64,000 nucleotides of DNA from Phytohabitans rumicis (GTDB taxonomy: Bacteria; Actinomycetota; Actinomycetes; Mycobacteriales; Micromonosporaceae). This document shows positions 8,910 to 16,966 of the stretch, piece after piece; positions within the stretch are counted from its first letter, which is position 1, and every line of letters starts with the position of its first letter. Below the pieces are notes generated by a model. It had not been told where the DNA came from, did not search any database, and was given only the letters and a program-made list of their open reading frames with translations. The position numbers were made by a program, and so were the translations under genes. Location: the NCBI RefSeq assembly GCF_011764445.1, contig NZ_BLPG01000001.1, positions 2,852,001 through 2,916,000 of the forward strand, read 5' to 3'.

Positions 8910-10260
8910 CGGTCGCCCCCAAGATCCCGGTGATCAGGGAGCGGCTCTGGTGGCGCGCCGCGACCCGCCCGAGGCGTTCCCTGATCATCCGGGACTGTTC
9001 GACGGCGTGCTGGCCGCTGGGCCGGTGCGGGCGGCCGTAGGGGACGGGAGTTGGCTGCGGGCGATGCTCGACGCGGAGGTGGCACTCGCGCGAGCGAGCG
9101 GGGCGCCGCCGGCCGTCGTTGAGGAGATCGACTCCGGGTGCCGCACGTTTGCCGGGAGTGCGCTGAGCGCCGGCGCAGCCGGCGCGGGCAATCCGGTCAT
9201 TCCCCTGGTACGCGAGCTGCGCGCCGCGGTCTCCCCCGCCGCGGCGCGGTACGTGCACCGCGGCGCCACCAGCCAGGACATCCTCGACACCGCCGCGATG
9301 CTGGTCGCCCGGGAGGCGCTCGGGCTGATCCTGATCGACCTGTCCGCGGCGGCGGACGCGGCGGCCGACCTCGCCGAGGCGCACCGGGACACCCCGCTGG
9401 CCGCCCGCACGCTGCTGCAGCAGGCCCTGCCTACCACGTTCGGGCTCGTCGCCGCCGGCTGGCTGACCGCGCTCGACGAGGCCGCCGGGCGGCTCGCCGA
9501 GGTGCGCGACGACCGGCTCGCCGTCCAGCTGGGCGGCGCCGCGGGCACCCTCTCCGCGCTCGATCTGTCTACTGTGGAGCGGTTCGCGGCCGAGCTGGGG
9601 TTGGCCGAGCCGGTGCTGCCCTGGCACACCGACCGCACCCGGATCGCCGACCTGGCCGGCGCGCTGGGCACCGCCGCCGGCGCGGTCGCGAAGGTGGCCC
9701 GCGACGTCGTCCTCTACGCCCAGACCGAGGTCGGCGAGCTGGCCGAGGGCAAGCCGGGCGGGTCTTCCACCTTGCCGCACAAGCAGAACCCGGTCGCCGC
9801 CATCTCCGCCGCCGCCTGCGCGGCGCAGGCCCCCGGCCTGGTGGCCACGCTCCTCGCCACGATGGCGCACGAGCATCAGCGGGCCGCCGGGGCCTGGCAC
9901 GCCGAGTGGCAGCCGCTCACCGCCCTGCTGCGGAGCACCGGCTCGGCCGTGCACTGGCTGGCCACCTGCCTGCCCGCGCTGCGGGTCGACGCGCGCCGGA
10001 TGCGCGCCAACCTGGACGCCACCGGCGGGGCGTTGCTCGCCGAACGGATCAGCGGCGCGCTCGCCCCCAAGGTCGGGGCGACCGAGGCGCACGACCTGGT
10101 ACGCGCCGCCGTCGCGAGCGGCCGGCCGCTGAGCGAGGCGTTCGCGGCGCACTTCCAGCCGGCGGAGCTGGCCGACCTGCTCGACCCGGCGTCGTACCTG
10201 GGCCACGCCGGTGAACTGACTGACCGGGCAGTCCGCCGGCACCGGGAGCGCAAACCATGA
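8884..10260 (+). CDS. pcaB: 3-carboxy-cis,cis-muconate cycloisomerase
   Basis: Lyase/fumarase-superfamily cycloisomerase that lactonises 3-carboxymuconate. It carries the signature GSSTLPHKQNP (~residues 296-306) and HRGATSQDILDTAA (~120). The start ATG at 8884 lies inside pcaG and gives MKPSSSPSDG. Residues ~11-37 are encoded by a palindromic hairpin repeat (8924-8994), after which the family start GLFDGVLAAGPVRAAV resumes. The repeat adds about 27 residues in frame, so the 458-aa product is longer at its N-terminus than I would expect. The stop overlaps the pcaD start (ATGA). Confidence 0.9.
   Translation: MKPSSSPSDGRPQDPGDQGAALVARRDPPEAFPDHPGLFDGVLAAGPVRAAVGDGSWLRAMLDAEVALARASGAPPAVVEEIDSGCRTFAGSALSAGAAGAGNPVIPLVRELRAAVSPAAARYVHRGATSQDILDTAAMLVAREALGLILIDLSAAADAAADLAEAHRDTPLAARTLLQQALPTTFGLVAAGWLTALDEAAGRLAEVRDDRLAVQLGGAAGTLSALDLSTVERFAAELGLAEPVLPWHTDRTRIADLAGALGTAAGAVAKVARDVVLYAQTEVGELAEGKPGGSSTLPHKQNPVAAISAAACAAQAPGLVATLLATMAHEHQRAAGAWHAEWQPLTALLRSTGSAVHWLATCLPALRVDARRMRANLDATGGALLAERISGALAPKVGATEAHDLVRAAVASGRPLSEAFAAHFQPAELADLLDPASYLGHAGELTDRAVRRHRERKP
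8924..8994. repeat. TGATCA-ended hairpin inside the 5' end of pcaB
   Basis: Inverted repeat with arms TCCCGG-TGATCAGGGA (8924-8940) and TCCCTGATCA-t-CCGGGA (8978-8994). Same ends as the intergenic hairpins at 41748 and 48359. Its length keeps the pcaB frame open. See findings. Confidence 0.6.
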
Positions 10261-11015
10261 CGCCTTACTACACTGTGGACGGTCCGGACGACGCGCCGGT
10301 GCTGGTGCTGGGCAACTCGCTGGGCGCCACGCTGCACATGTGGGACCCGCAGCTGCCCCGGCTAGCCGAGCGATTCCGGGTCGTACGCTTCGACACCCGC
10401 GGGCACGGCCGCTCTCCGGTGCCCGCCGGCCCGTACGACATCGGCGACCTGGGCCGCGACGTGCTCGCGCTGCTCGACGCGCTGGGCGTGGCGCGGGCCC
10501 ACTTCTGCGGGCTGTCCCTGGGCGGCATGGTCGGCATGTGGCTGGGCGCGCACGCTCCCGACCGCGTCGACCGGCTCGTGCTGTGCTGCACCTCGGCCCG
10601 CCCCGGCCCGCCGGAAGCCTGGGCGCAGCGGGCCAGCACCGTGCGCGCGGACGGCCTCGAATCGATCGCCGACGTGCTGGTGAGCCGGTGGGTGACCGCG
10701 CCGTACGCCGCCCGCCACCCGGACCGCCTCGCCACGCTGCGGGCGATGATCGCCGGCACGCCCGCCGAGGGGTACGCCTCCTGCTGCGGCGTCCTCGAAC
10801 GGCTCGACCTCACCGCCGACCTGCCCGCCATCCGCGCCGCCACCCTGGTCGTACACGGCGAAGACGACCCGGCCATCCCGCCCGCGCACAGCGCGGCGAT
10901 CGCGGCGGCGATCCCGGGCGCCCGGCTGGCGCTCGTCCCGGCGGCCGCCCATCTGGCCAATGTGGAGCAGGTGGAGACCGTCACCAATCTGATCATGGAG
11001 CATCTCGATGGCTGA
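10257..11015 (+). CDS. pcaD: 3-oxoadipate enol-lactonase
   Basis: 252-aa alpha/beta-hydrolase that hydrolyses beta-ketoadipate enol-lactone to beta-ketoadipate. It has the nucleophile elbow GLSLGGM (~85-91), the oxyanion region LGNSLGATLHMW, the acid in VVHGEDDPAIPP and the catalytic His in AAAHLANVEQ. It is a separate protein, not fused to the decarboxylase as in the PcaL of some actinomycetes. It overlaps pcaB by 4 bp and pcaC by 8 bp. Confidence 0.92.
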   Translation: MTPYYTVDGPDDAPVLVLGNSLGATLHMWDPQLPRLAERFRVVRFDTRGHGRSPVPAGPYDIGDLGRDVLALLDALGVARAHFCGLSLGGMVGMWLGAHAPDRVDRLVLCCTSARPGPPEAWAQRASTVRADGLESIADVLVSRWVTAPYAARHPDRLATLRAMIAGTPAEGYASCCGVLERLDLTADLPAIRAATLVVHGEDDPAIPPAHSAAIAAAIPGARLALVPAAAHLANVEQVETVTNLIMEHLDG

Positions 11016-11385
11016 CCCGACGTACCAGAAGGGCATGGCCGTGCGCCGCGAGGTGCTCGGCGACGCGCACGTCGACCGCGCCATCGCCAACACCACCGAG
11101 CTGACCGCGCCGTTCCAGGACTTCATCACCCGGTACGCCTGGGGCGCGGTGTGGGGGCGCGACGAGCTCGACCGGCGTACCCGCAGCTGCATCACGCTCG
11201 CGGTGCTGGCCGCCCTTCGGTGTGAGGACGAGCTGGCCATGCATGTGCGGGCGGCCCGCCGAAACGGCCTGAGTCCTGCCGAGATCGGCGAGGTGCTGTT
11301 GCACACGGCCGTCTACGCTGGTGTGCCGGCGGCGAACAGTGCCCTGGCGGTGGCGCAGCGGGTGCTCGCGGAGGAGAGTCCATGA
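11008..11385 (+). CDS. pcaC: 4-carboxymuconolactone decarboxylase
   Basis: 125-aa all-helical decarboxylase of the CMD/AhpD-like superfamily, of normal length. It removes CO2 from carboxymuconolactone to form the enol-lactone used by PcaD. Family features are RRTRSCITLAVLAAL and EDELAMHVRAARRNGLSPAE with the conserved Glu and His. Its start lies 8 bp inside pcaD, and its stop overlaps the pcaR ATG. Confidence 0.92.
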   Translation: MADPTYQKGMAVRREVLGDAHVDRAIANTTELTAPFQDFITRYAWGAVWGRDELDRRTRSCITLAVLAALRCEDELAMHVRAARRNGLSPAEIGEVLLHTAVYAGVPAANSALAVAQRVLAEESP

Positions 11386-12182
11386 CTGACGTGGGGCGCG
11401 AGGCCCACTTCGTACAGTCGCTGGAACGCGGCCTCGCCGTCATCCGCGCCTTCGATGCCCACCACCCCGAGCTGACGCTCAGCGAGGTGGCCCGGATCTG
11501 CGACCTCACCCGGGCCGCCGCCCGGCGCTTCCTGCTCACGCTCACCGACCTCGGCTACGTACGCACCGACGGGCGCCTGTTCAGCCTGACGCCGCGGGTG
11601 CTGGAGCTGGGCTACGCGTTCCTGTCCAGCCTGTCGCTGCCGGACGTGGCCGAGCCGCACCTGGAACGGCTGGTCGCGCAGGTGCACGAGTCGTCCTCGG
11701 TCTGCGTGCTCGACGGCGACGACGTGGTGTACGTCGCCCGCGTGCCCACCTCGCGGATCATGACGGTGGCCATCAACGTCGGCACCCGCTTCCCCGCGTA
11801 CGCGACGTCGATGGGGCGGGTCCTGCTGGCCGGGATGGCCGACGAGGACCTGGCGGCGTACCTCGACCGGGTGAAACTGACCCGGCTGACCGCGCGCACA
11901 GTCAGCAACGTCACCGCGCTGCGCACCGAGCTACGCAAGGTACGCGCCCAGGGGTACGCGATCGTGGACCAGGAGCTCGAAGAGGGGCTGCGGTCGGTGG
12001 CCGCCCCGATCCGCGACCGCACCGGCGCGGTCGTGGGCGCCGCCAACGTCTCCGTGCACGCGAGCCGCCACTCGGTCGAGTCGATCCGCCGCGAGCTGCT
12101 GCCGCTGCTGATGGCCACGGTGGCGAAGATCGATGCCGACCTGCGGATCGCCAGCCCGCAGCGCGCCGCCCGCCGAGCGTGA
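11382..12182 (+). CDS. pcaR: IclR-family regulator of the pca genes
   Basis: 266-aa IclR-family transcription factor (PcaR/PcaU/PobR group). The N-terminal winged helix-turn-helix is SEVARICDLTRAAARRFLLT (~residues 30-50), and the C-terminal effector domain contains YATSMGRVLLAG and GYAIVDQELEEGLRSVAAPI. It is the last gene of the pca operon (ATGA overlap with pcaC), so it is made with the enzymes. It probably binds the two three-half-site operators at 5970 and 6055 in response to protocatechuate or beta-ketoadipate. Its last codons (AARRA-stop) fall within the left 33-bp direct repeat of the adjoining island. Confidence 0.9.
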   Translation: MTDVGREAHFVQSLERGLAVIRAFDAHHPELTLSEVARICDLTRAAARRFLLTLTDLGYVRTDGRLFSLTPRVLELGYAFLSSLSLPDVAEPHLERLVAQVHESSSVCVLDGDDVVYVARVPTSRIMTVAINVGTRFPAYATSMGRVLLAGMADEDLAAYLDRVKLTRLTARTVSNVTALRTELRKVRAQGYAIVDQELEEGLRSVAAPIRDRTGAVVGAANVSVHASRHSVESIRRELLPLLMATVAKIDADLRIASPQRAARRA

Positions 12183-12198
12183 ACCTAAGTAAGCGCTC
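12166..12198. repeat. 33-bp direct repeat, left copy (attL-like)
   Basis: Perfectly repeated at 16744-16776 (starts CCGCCCGCCGAGCG, ends AAGTAAGCGCTC). This copy covers the last codons and stop of pcaR. Placement at a gene's 3' end, with low-GC DNA between the copies, is what site-specific integration leaves behind. Confidence 0.75.
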
Positions 12199-12210
12199 GG
12201 TGTCTTAGGT
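12183..12210. promoter_or_regulatory. inverted repeat after pcaR, possible terminator or att arm site
   Basis: ACCTAAG (12183-12189) pairs with CTTAGGT (12204-12210) across 14 bases. It lies between the convergent ends of pcaR and the IMPase-like gene and straddles the edge of the direct repeat. It could end transcription from both sides or belong to the recombination site. The arms are only 7 bp, so this is weak. Confidence 0.3.
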
Positions 12211-12212
12211 CG

Positions 12213-13049
12213 CTAGGCGAGCAGGGTCAACAACTCCTGGTGCAGGGACCGGTTGGCTGCCGCCACCACCGTCTGCCGTCGTACCTCGGCGTTGGCAAGG
12301 CCGCCCACAATCATCTGGAAGTCGATGTCGGCCCCCTCACCGTCCGTCACAACCCCACCAGCTCGCCGTACCAACTCATAGGCAAGCGCCTCATATGACG
12401 GTTGACCAATCGTCGAATCGACGAAGCCGTCGATCTCGCCAACCGCCAGCCGCACGGCCACAATTGCCCCATCAATCGTTGCTACCTGCCCAGCTCTTCT
12501 GAACAGCCGCATAGGGGTCTCCGCTCGTCGCTTCTGCTTGAGGAGGGAGATGACAAGAAACGCATCATCGACGCTACTTGCGGACGAGCGCCGCGCCGGC
12601 CCAGTGGCACCCTCGAAGCCGAGGTGAGTCACACTTGTCGGTGTCTGCTGGTCAGCCCAGACCACGCGCGGGATCTGAAGATCCGCGATCGCGCCCGCAA
12701 CGAAGACACCGGCCAACGTGTATTCATATACCGCGACCGCGGACTCCCTGACACCTCGGAAGGTGAGCGAGGTATTGCAGTAGGGGTCGCAGATCAGAAA
12801 ACGTGGTTCGCTTCCCAGCCTGACCAGACCGCTCTCCTCGGAGTAGACCAAGCCCGCGTACCCTGCCGACTTCAGAGTGCCAAAGAGCACGTCCTCCGCC
12901 ACCCTGTCGATCTCATGTGCCAGGTGCCCGCCGCCCTTGTCCAGGACAACCGCGCCAAGAGAAGGCAGGCTGCGCACGTCCACCAGCAATGGGCGCACCG
13001 ATTCGGCTATCTTTTCTGCGATATCGAACACGAGGCTGGTCAACGCCAT
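12213..13049 (-). CDS. inositol-monophosphatase-like protein with divergent metal motif
   Basis: 278 aa, last gene of the island operon. The fold-level pattern of the IMPase/FBPase/CysQ superfamily is recognisable: KGGGHLAHEIDRVAEDVLFG, then YSEESG (metal-binding Glu region), then ICDPYCNTSLTFRGV where the family has DPIDGTxNF, and late VGEIDGFVDSTIGQPSYEALAYELVRRAGGVVTD. The second metal motif has lost its usual Asp-Gly, so activity is uncertain. It could be a divergent sugar phosphatase or a binding protein. Starts 15 bp after the kinase stop; an ATG in another frame at 13054 has the RBS GGAGGATC, which also serves 13049. Confidence 0.6.
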   Translation of the reverse strand: MALTSLVFDIAEKIAESVRPLLVDVRSLPSLGAVVLDKGGGHLAHEIDRVAEDVLFGTLKSAGYAGLVYSEESGLVRLGSEPRFLICDPYCNTSLTFRGVRESAVAVYEYTLAGVFVAGAIADLQIPRVVWADQQTPTSVTHLGFEGATGPARRSSASSVDDAFLVISLLKQKRRAETPMRLFRRAGQVATIDGAIVAVRLAVGEIDGFVDSTIGQPSYEALAYELVRRAGGVVTDGEGADIDFQMIVGGLANAEVRRQTVVAAANRSLHQELLTLLA

Positions 13050-13064
13050 GCCATGATCCTCCCG

Positions 13065-14074
13065 TTAAGGCTTCTCACTACGCAGACGATTCACATCGTT
13101 GACGTCCGGGAGTTGGTCCGTCGATATGGTCAACGCCGCGACGGCACACGCGAACTCGACGCTGTCGTACAGATCCAGCTCAAGAGTGTTCGCAGTCACA
13201 AATCCCGCGTTGAAGCTGTCGCCAGCGCCGACTGTATTCCGGACCCGGACGTCGTAGGCATTCATGGTTACCTGGCGATCAGGTGTAAAAGCGAATGCTC
13301 CTGCGGACCCGTCCTTGACGACGACAACCTGTTCTTCGACCATCAGCCCCGGCTGGAATGCCCTTACCGCTGCTTCGACATCATCCGCGCCCCACAATGC
13401 CAAGAACTCGCCGCGACTTGGCAGATAGATGTCTGAGAACCTAGCCAAGGACCTCATACTGGCCAGGCTGCCGCTTGATACATCTCCAGGGACCCGCCCA
13501 TGGTCCAGGATAACCTTTACCCCCGCGCCTGCAGCGGCTTCACCACCGAAAGTAGATCCTCGAGAAGGCCCGGGAGCTTAAAGCCGCCACCAAGGTAGAC
13601 GTAGGAAATCTTGCTCTCGTGCTCTTCGACAATGCCTGCCAACTCCGCGCCGGTTAAGGCATCGCTTGCCGTGCCGGCCACGGCCATGACAGAGGCACCA
13701 CTGGGTGCCACGAAATTAATACCGACGTCAGTTACCGCCGACGTATCAACTTTTAGAGCAAGTCCGACATCGGCGTCTCGCAGCATGCCAGAAAGTAAAT
13801 CACCAAAGGCGTCGGTGCCGATCTTTCCGGCAAGGATGGTGGATAATCCCAGCCGTCGACCGAAACGGGCGAAGTTGACCGCCGAGCCTCCCGGGACGAC
13901 CTCGTAATCCCGACCAATCGTTTCAACCTCAATCGGGAGCCCGTCCTCGCACGGGAACGCAAGGCAATTCACATCCACATAGATGGGCCCGATACACAGC
14001 ACACCACTCACGGCCAGGACCTGCTCCCGCACGAAGGCATGCCGGCAGCGTACCACCGAACCGAACGCCCTCAA
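13065..14074 (-). CDS. PfkB-family sugar kinase, apparent 1-bp frameshift
   Basis: Carbohydrate kinase of the PfkB/ribokinase family. The N-terminal half (SGVLCIGPIYVDVN, then VPGGSAVNFARFGRRLG, the first family motif) ends falsely at 13517. The C-terminal half has VKVILDHG, LPSRGEFLALW and the catalytic anion-hole motif NTVGAGDSFNAGF. One missing base near 13543-13547 separates them; adding it gives LLSVGEAAAGAGVKVILDHG. The outer start is TTG 14074, overlapping the GlmS stop (TTGA); GTG 14011 (VSGVLCIG) is a good alternative. Substrate unknown, but its place between GlmS and a phosphatase-like protein suggests a sugar or amino-sugar phosphate. Confidence 0.7.
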
Positions 14075-15912
14075 CGCACCGTGACGGATTTCGCGAGGTG
14101 CCGCGGGCGATCTATCTCGCGACCAAGATCAAGCGCACAGTAGTACGCGAACAGTTGACCAACAACGAGTTGGACGACGAGGTCAGTGACCTCCTCGTCA
14201 ACGTATGGCAGCGAAACGTACTCAGCGAAGTTCTTCCGATCCTCCGAATCAATCTCGCCTGGCCCAAACCCAATCACGGGCCCGCCTCGCGCAGCGATTT
14301 CGCTAACGCTGGCCAATGTCGCCATATGCATACCCGGGCTGGCCAGCCGAGAAGGAACCAAGGCAATGGTATGGAACTCAGGGTCAATGAGCGAAATTGT
14401 CCCATGCTTGAAGAAGCCGGCCGCCATCCCCTCCGCGTGCCGATAGGTGGCTTCCTTGAACTTGAGGGCTGACTCCATCGCAGCAGGGTACAGAAGACCA
14501 CGGCCGATGAAGAACCAGTTCCTCACCTGGCTGCGGCGTTGAGCGACCTCTCGGATCGCGGCGCTTGTATTGCCAACAACAGTCCGCAGCACGTCGGGCA
14601 AGTGAGCCAGTGACTCCAAGAGCGCCGAATATCGACCGGAGGAGAGCGTTCCGTCCCGTAGTCCAGCTTCCATGGCGAGTCTGGCCAGAATAACCGCCTG
14701 GCTGACTATCGACTTGGTGGAGAGCACGCTGATTTCCGGACCAGAGCGTTGTTGAAGGCGATATGCAGCGAGGCGCTCAAGCGTTGAGTTGGGCACGTTG
14801 CTGACCGATATCACAGTTCCGCCAGATCCAATGACCCAACGACACGCCTCAAGCGTATCGAAGGTCTCACCCGATTGAGATATCGCGACAACCGTGTCGG
14901 TCGGATCCACCTTGCAGAAGTTCTCCATCTCGTCCGAGACCAACGCCATCGCCGGGAGCCCGGACAGTCGGGTGATTAAAAATTGCCCGATCTGAGCCAG
15001 GTAGAAACCGCTGCCGGCGCCGATGAGGAGCAACGGTCTGGCCGGCGCCCGCGGCAAGGCGTTGCGCAGGCTCTCATCGGAGATTTGAAGTGCCGCCTTC
15101 GCGGCCGTCGGCGTCTCATGGATCTCTTTGATCATGAAGTGCTCAAAACTACCTCGGCCGGATCCTCTCACCGAGTCGATCACCGTTGTCTTCGCGCGCC
15201 TTGTCGGCACAGGCGAGCCGTCGGCGCCCACTCGAAAGACGTCCGCTCGGTCAGCCTGCAGTCGAGCTACGTCTCCGTCCTCTAAGAAGGTCATACCGTC
15301 AGTCTCAGGGTCCACCACTGCGACCGGGTCTGAGGCGAGAAGGGTCTGCCCATCATGCTTGCAGAGGACTAGTGGACTCTTGTGCTTTGCCGCATAGATC
15401 GCTCCGGGATCGGCCGAACAGAGAATGCCGAGCGCATACTCTCCGGTAATCCGGGCGCAGGTCCAGCATATGGCCTGGAGCAGCGTAGCACCTTTCTGCA
15501 TGTAATTGGCGATAAGATGCGCAGCGACCTCGCTATCCGTTTCTGATCGGAGGCAAACTCCGCCGGCTTCCAGTTCCCGTCTGATCTCCAAGTGATTGTG
15601 GATCACGCCGTTGTGGACGGTAGCAATCGTGCCGTCATACGAGAGATGCGGATGGGCGTTGACTCGGGAGGGCACGCCGTGCGTCGCCCACCGCGTATGC
15701 CCGATCGCTACCTGCATCGCGGACAGCGAACTAAATTGGCCTCGCTGCACGGCTTCGGTGACCGATCCGACGTCCTTCTCGACAACAATGGAGCCGGCAA
15801 CCAGTCCCGCAATACCGAATGAGTCGTAGCCGCGGTACTCGATCATCGTAAGCCGATGAACGATGGACTGCACAATGTCTCGCCGGGAGGCGACCCCTAC
15901 AATCCCACACAT
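14071..15912 (-). CDS. glmS: glutamine--fructose-6-phosphate aminotransferase (isomerising), extra copy
   Basis: 613 aa, full length for GlmS, which converts fructose-6-phosphate and glutamine to glucosamine-6-phosphate. The N-terminal glutaminase is intact: Cys2 nucleophile in MCGIVG, then HTRWATHG and SETDSEVAAHLI. The two SIS isomerase domains start near residue 270 (ISQSGETFDTLEA, FIGRGLLYPAAMESALKFKE, HAEGMAAGFFKHG). It ends in the family C-terminus RPRHLAKSVTV. ATG at 15912 has GGGGAG upstream. An island-borne copy is probably a dedicated amino-sugar enzyme and not the housekeeping one, which would normally be elsewhere. Substrate change cannot be excluded. Confidence 0.88.
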   Translation of the reverse strand: MCGIVGVASRRDIVQSIVHRLTMIEYRGYDSFGIAGLVAGSIVVEKDVGSVTEAVQRGQFSSLSAMQVAIGHTRWATHGVPSRVNAHPHLSYDGTIATVHNGVIHNHLEIRRELEAGGVCLRSETDSEVAAHLIANYMQKGATLLQAICWTCARITGEYALGILCSADPGAIYAAKHKSPLVLCKHDGQTLLASDPVAVVDPETDGMTFLEDGDVARLQADRADVFRVGADGSPVPTRRAKTTVIDSVRGSGRGSFEHFMIKEIHETPTAAKAALQISDESLRNALPRAPARPLLLIGAGSGFYLAQIGQFLITRLSGLPAMALVSDEMENFCKVDPTDTVVAISQSGETFDTLEACRWVIGSGGTVISVSNVPNSTLERLAAYRLQQRSGPEISVLSTKSIVSQAVILARLAMEAGLRDGTLSSGRYSALLESLAHLPDVLRTVVGNTSAAIREVAQRRSQVRNWFFIGRGLLYPAAMESALKFKEATYRHAEGMAAGFFKHGTISLIDPEFHTIALVPSRLASPGMHMATLASVSEIAARGGPVIGFGPGEIDSEDRKNFAEYVSLPYVDEEVTDLVVQLVVGQLFAYYCALDLGREIDRPRHLAKSVTVR

Positions 15913-15935
15913 GTCGCTCCCCAGCGTCCAGAAGC

Positions 15936-16526
15936 CTAGCTTCTTTTCGAGAACTTGCCATCGACCCGGAAGGCGAGGACTGCGTCGTCGCTATCAAACA
16001 GGTCGGGGTTCACACGCACTTGGGGCTTCGCTGGAAAGCCAATCGTAATTGGGTATCGTCGCCCGCCCGCCCGCTTCCGCCAGGTCCGCACGAGAGTCCC
16101 CGACAGGAGCCGCACCGGCAGGAGGAACTGTTTGCCACGAATTGTGATCTGGTGGTTGCAGTAAGGCGCTATCTGGTAGATCGTGCGCAGCACAACATCG
16201 CCATACAGATTAAGGAAGGCCACTTTTCCGACCTGGCGAGATTGAATCAGTACGGCCACGAGGTCGAGATGTGCACACCAAGCGTTGACCGCTGCGGTCT
16301 CCTCCTCGGACCAGGACTGGAAGCTGTCTCGCTCCAGGTTGTAAATAACTGTTCTGTGTTTCCGAAACTCTGGCGTCTCGAACTGCTGCGCAATCCGGAG
16401 GAATGCGTCCGTTGACCCCCACCGCCGCTGTAAACGAACGGCGAGAGCTGCCGCTATGGCCGAGCTGAAACCCGCTAAAGCCGCCGCGACGGCAACAGCG
16501 ACCGTCGCGAAGTCGTTGGCTGACAC
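15936..16526 (-). CDS. membrane-anchored protein, DUF4760-like
   Basis: About 196 aa from GTG 16526 (VSANDFATVAVA), which has an AGAGG-type RBS; the frame stays open upstream to 16610 without support. One N-terminal membrane segment (~residues 5-30, rich in Ala and Val) is followed by a soluble helical region (FLRIAQQFETPEFRKHRTVI, then AVNAWCAHLDLVAVLIQS) that resembles the DUF4760 pattern, and a basic C-terminus. First gene of the island operon, 23 bp before glmS. Function unknown; the resemblance is by eye only. Confidence 0.55.
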   Translation of the reverse strand: MSANDFATVAVAVAAALAGFSSAIAAALAVRLQRRWGSTDAFLRIAQQFETPEFRKHRTVIYNLERDSFQSWSEEETAAVNAWCAHLDLVAVLIQSRQVGKVAFLNLYGDVVLRTIYQIAPYCNHQITIRGKQFLLPVRLLSGTLVRTWRKRAGGRRYPITIGFPAKPQVRVNPDLFDSDDAVLAFRVDGKFSKRS

Positions 16527-16743
16527 ACCGGCCTCTATCCGTTGAAATCGATGCGGTCCCGTGTACGGCTCGGTCTTGGCGCATCGCCCCCAGCCCAGCT
16601 GGAGCGGCACAAGTATCGCTGTTTCAATCGACGAAGTTAATGGGAGGAGTAGACATGTCGTGGATCCGACTGTGCCCTTGTGCCGTGCGCACGGGCCTGC
16701 GTCGCCTTCAAGATCGCGTACCGCCCCCGGCAGGAGGTCGCGC

Positions 16744-16776
16744 CCGCCCGCCGAGCGTGAACCTAAGTAAGCGCTC
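16744..16776. repeat. 33-bp direct repeat, right copy (attR-like)
   Basis: Identical to 12166-12198. The 440-bp gap 16527-16966 also holds the presumed promoter of the island operon and the hairpin at 16922-16957. A short open stretch from ATG 16654 (after GGGAGGAG) has no recognisable homology, and I see no gene in this gap. Confidence 0.75.
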
Positions 16777-16921
16777 AGCCGTACCCGCTACATGAATACG
16801 CCACCTGGCGGAAGTACGTACGAGCCCGCGCCCGCAGGATAGGAGTCATGCAGAGCCCGAAGATTCCCGGCCGCTGTACTGCCAAAGGGCTGCGGCGGCA
16901 GGCGACAGGACTCCGCGCTGA

Positions 16922-16957
16922 TCAGGGAGTAACTCCGGTCGCGTAGTTACTCCCTGA
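16922..16957. terminator. perfect hairpin after the DrrAB-type operon
   Basis: Arms TCAGGGAGTAACT (16922-16934) and AGTTACTCCCTGA (16945-16957), a 13-bp perfect stem with a 10-base loop, 9 bp beyond the permease stop. No U-tract is obvious, as is usual in this GC-rich group. Member of the TGATCA hairpin family. Confidence 0.6.
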
Positions 16958-16966
16958 CCTTAGCTT

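Larger units (their letters stand above)
12166..16776. mobile_element. low-GC genomic island between 33-bp direct repeats
   Basis: A 4.6-kb segment bounded by perfect 33-bp direct repeats. Hand counts of single 60-base lines give about 47-60% GC inside (lines at 13501, 13741, 16321) against 75% in pcaR (line at 11461). It contains one leftward four-gene operon and no recognisable integrase, so it resembles a cis-mobilisable or decayed integrative element. The right boundary lies in intergenic DNA, where no gene is interrupted. Confidence 0.65.

Noticed and set aside
12166-16776. 33-bp direct repeats as tRNA-derived att sites
   Set aside because: No tRNA-like fold or CCA end; the left copy is the 3' end of pcaR.
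16654-16806. Short gene from ATG 16654 with a good GGAGG-type RBS
   Set aside because: About 50 codons, no recognisable family, and it would cross the right direct repeat; insufficient support.
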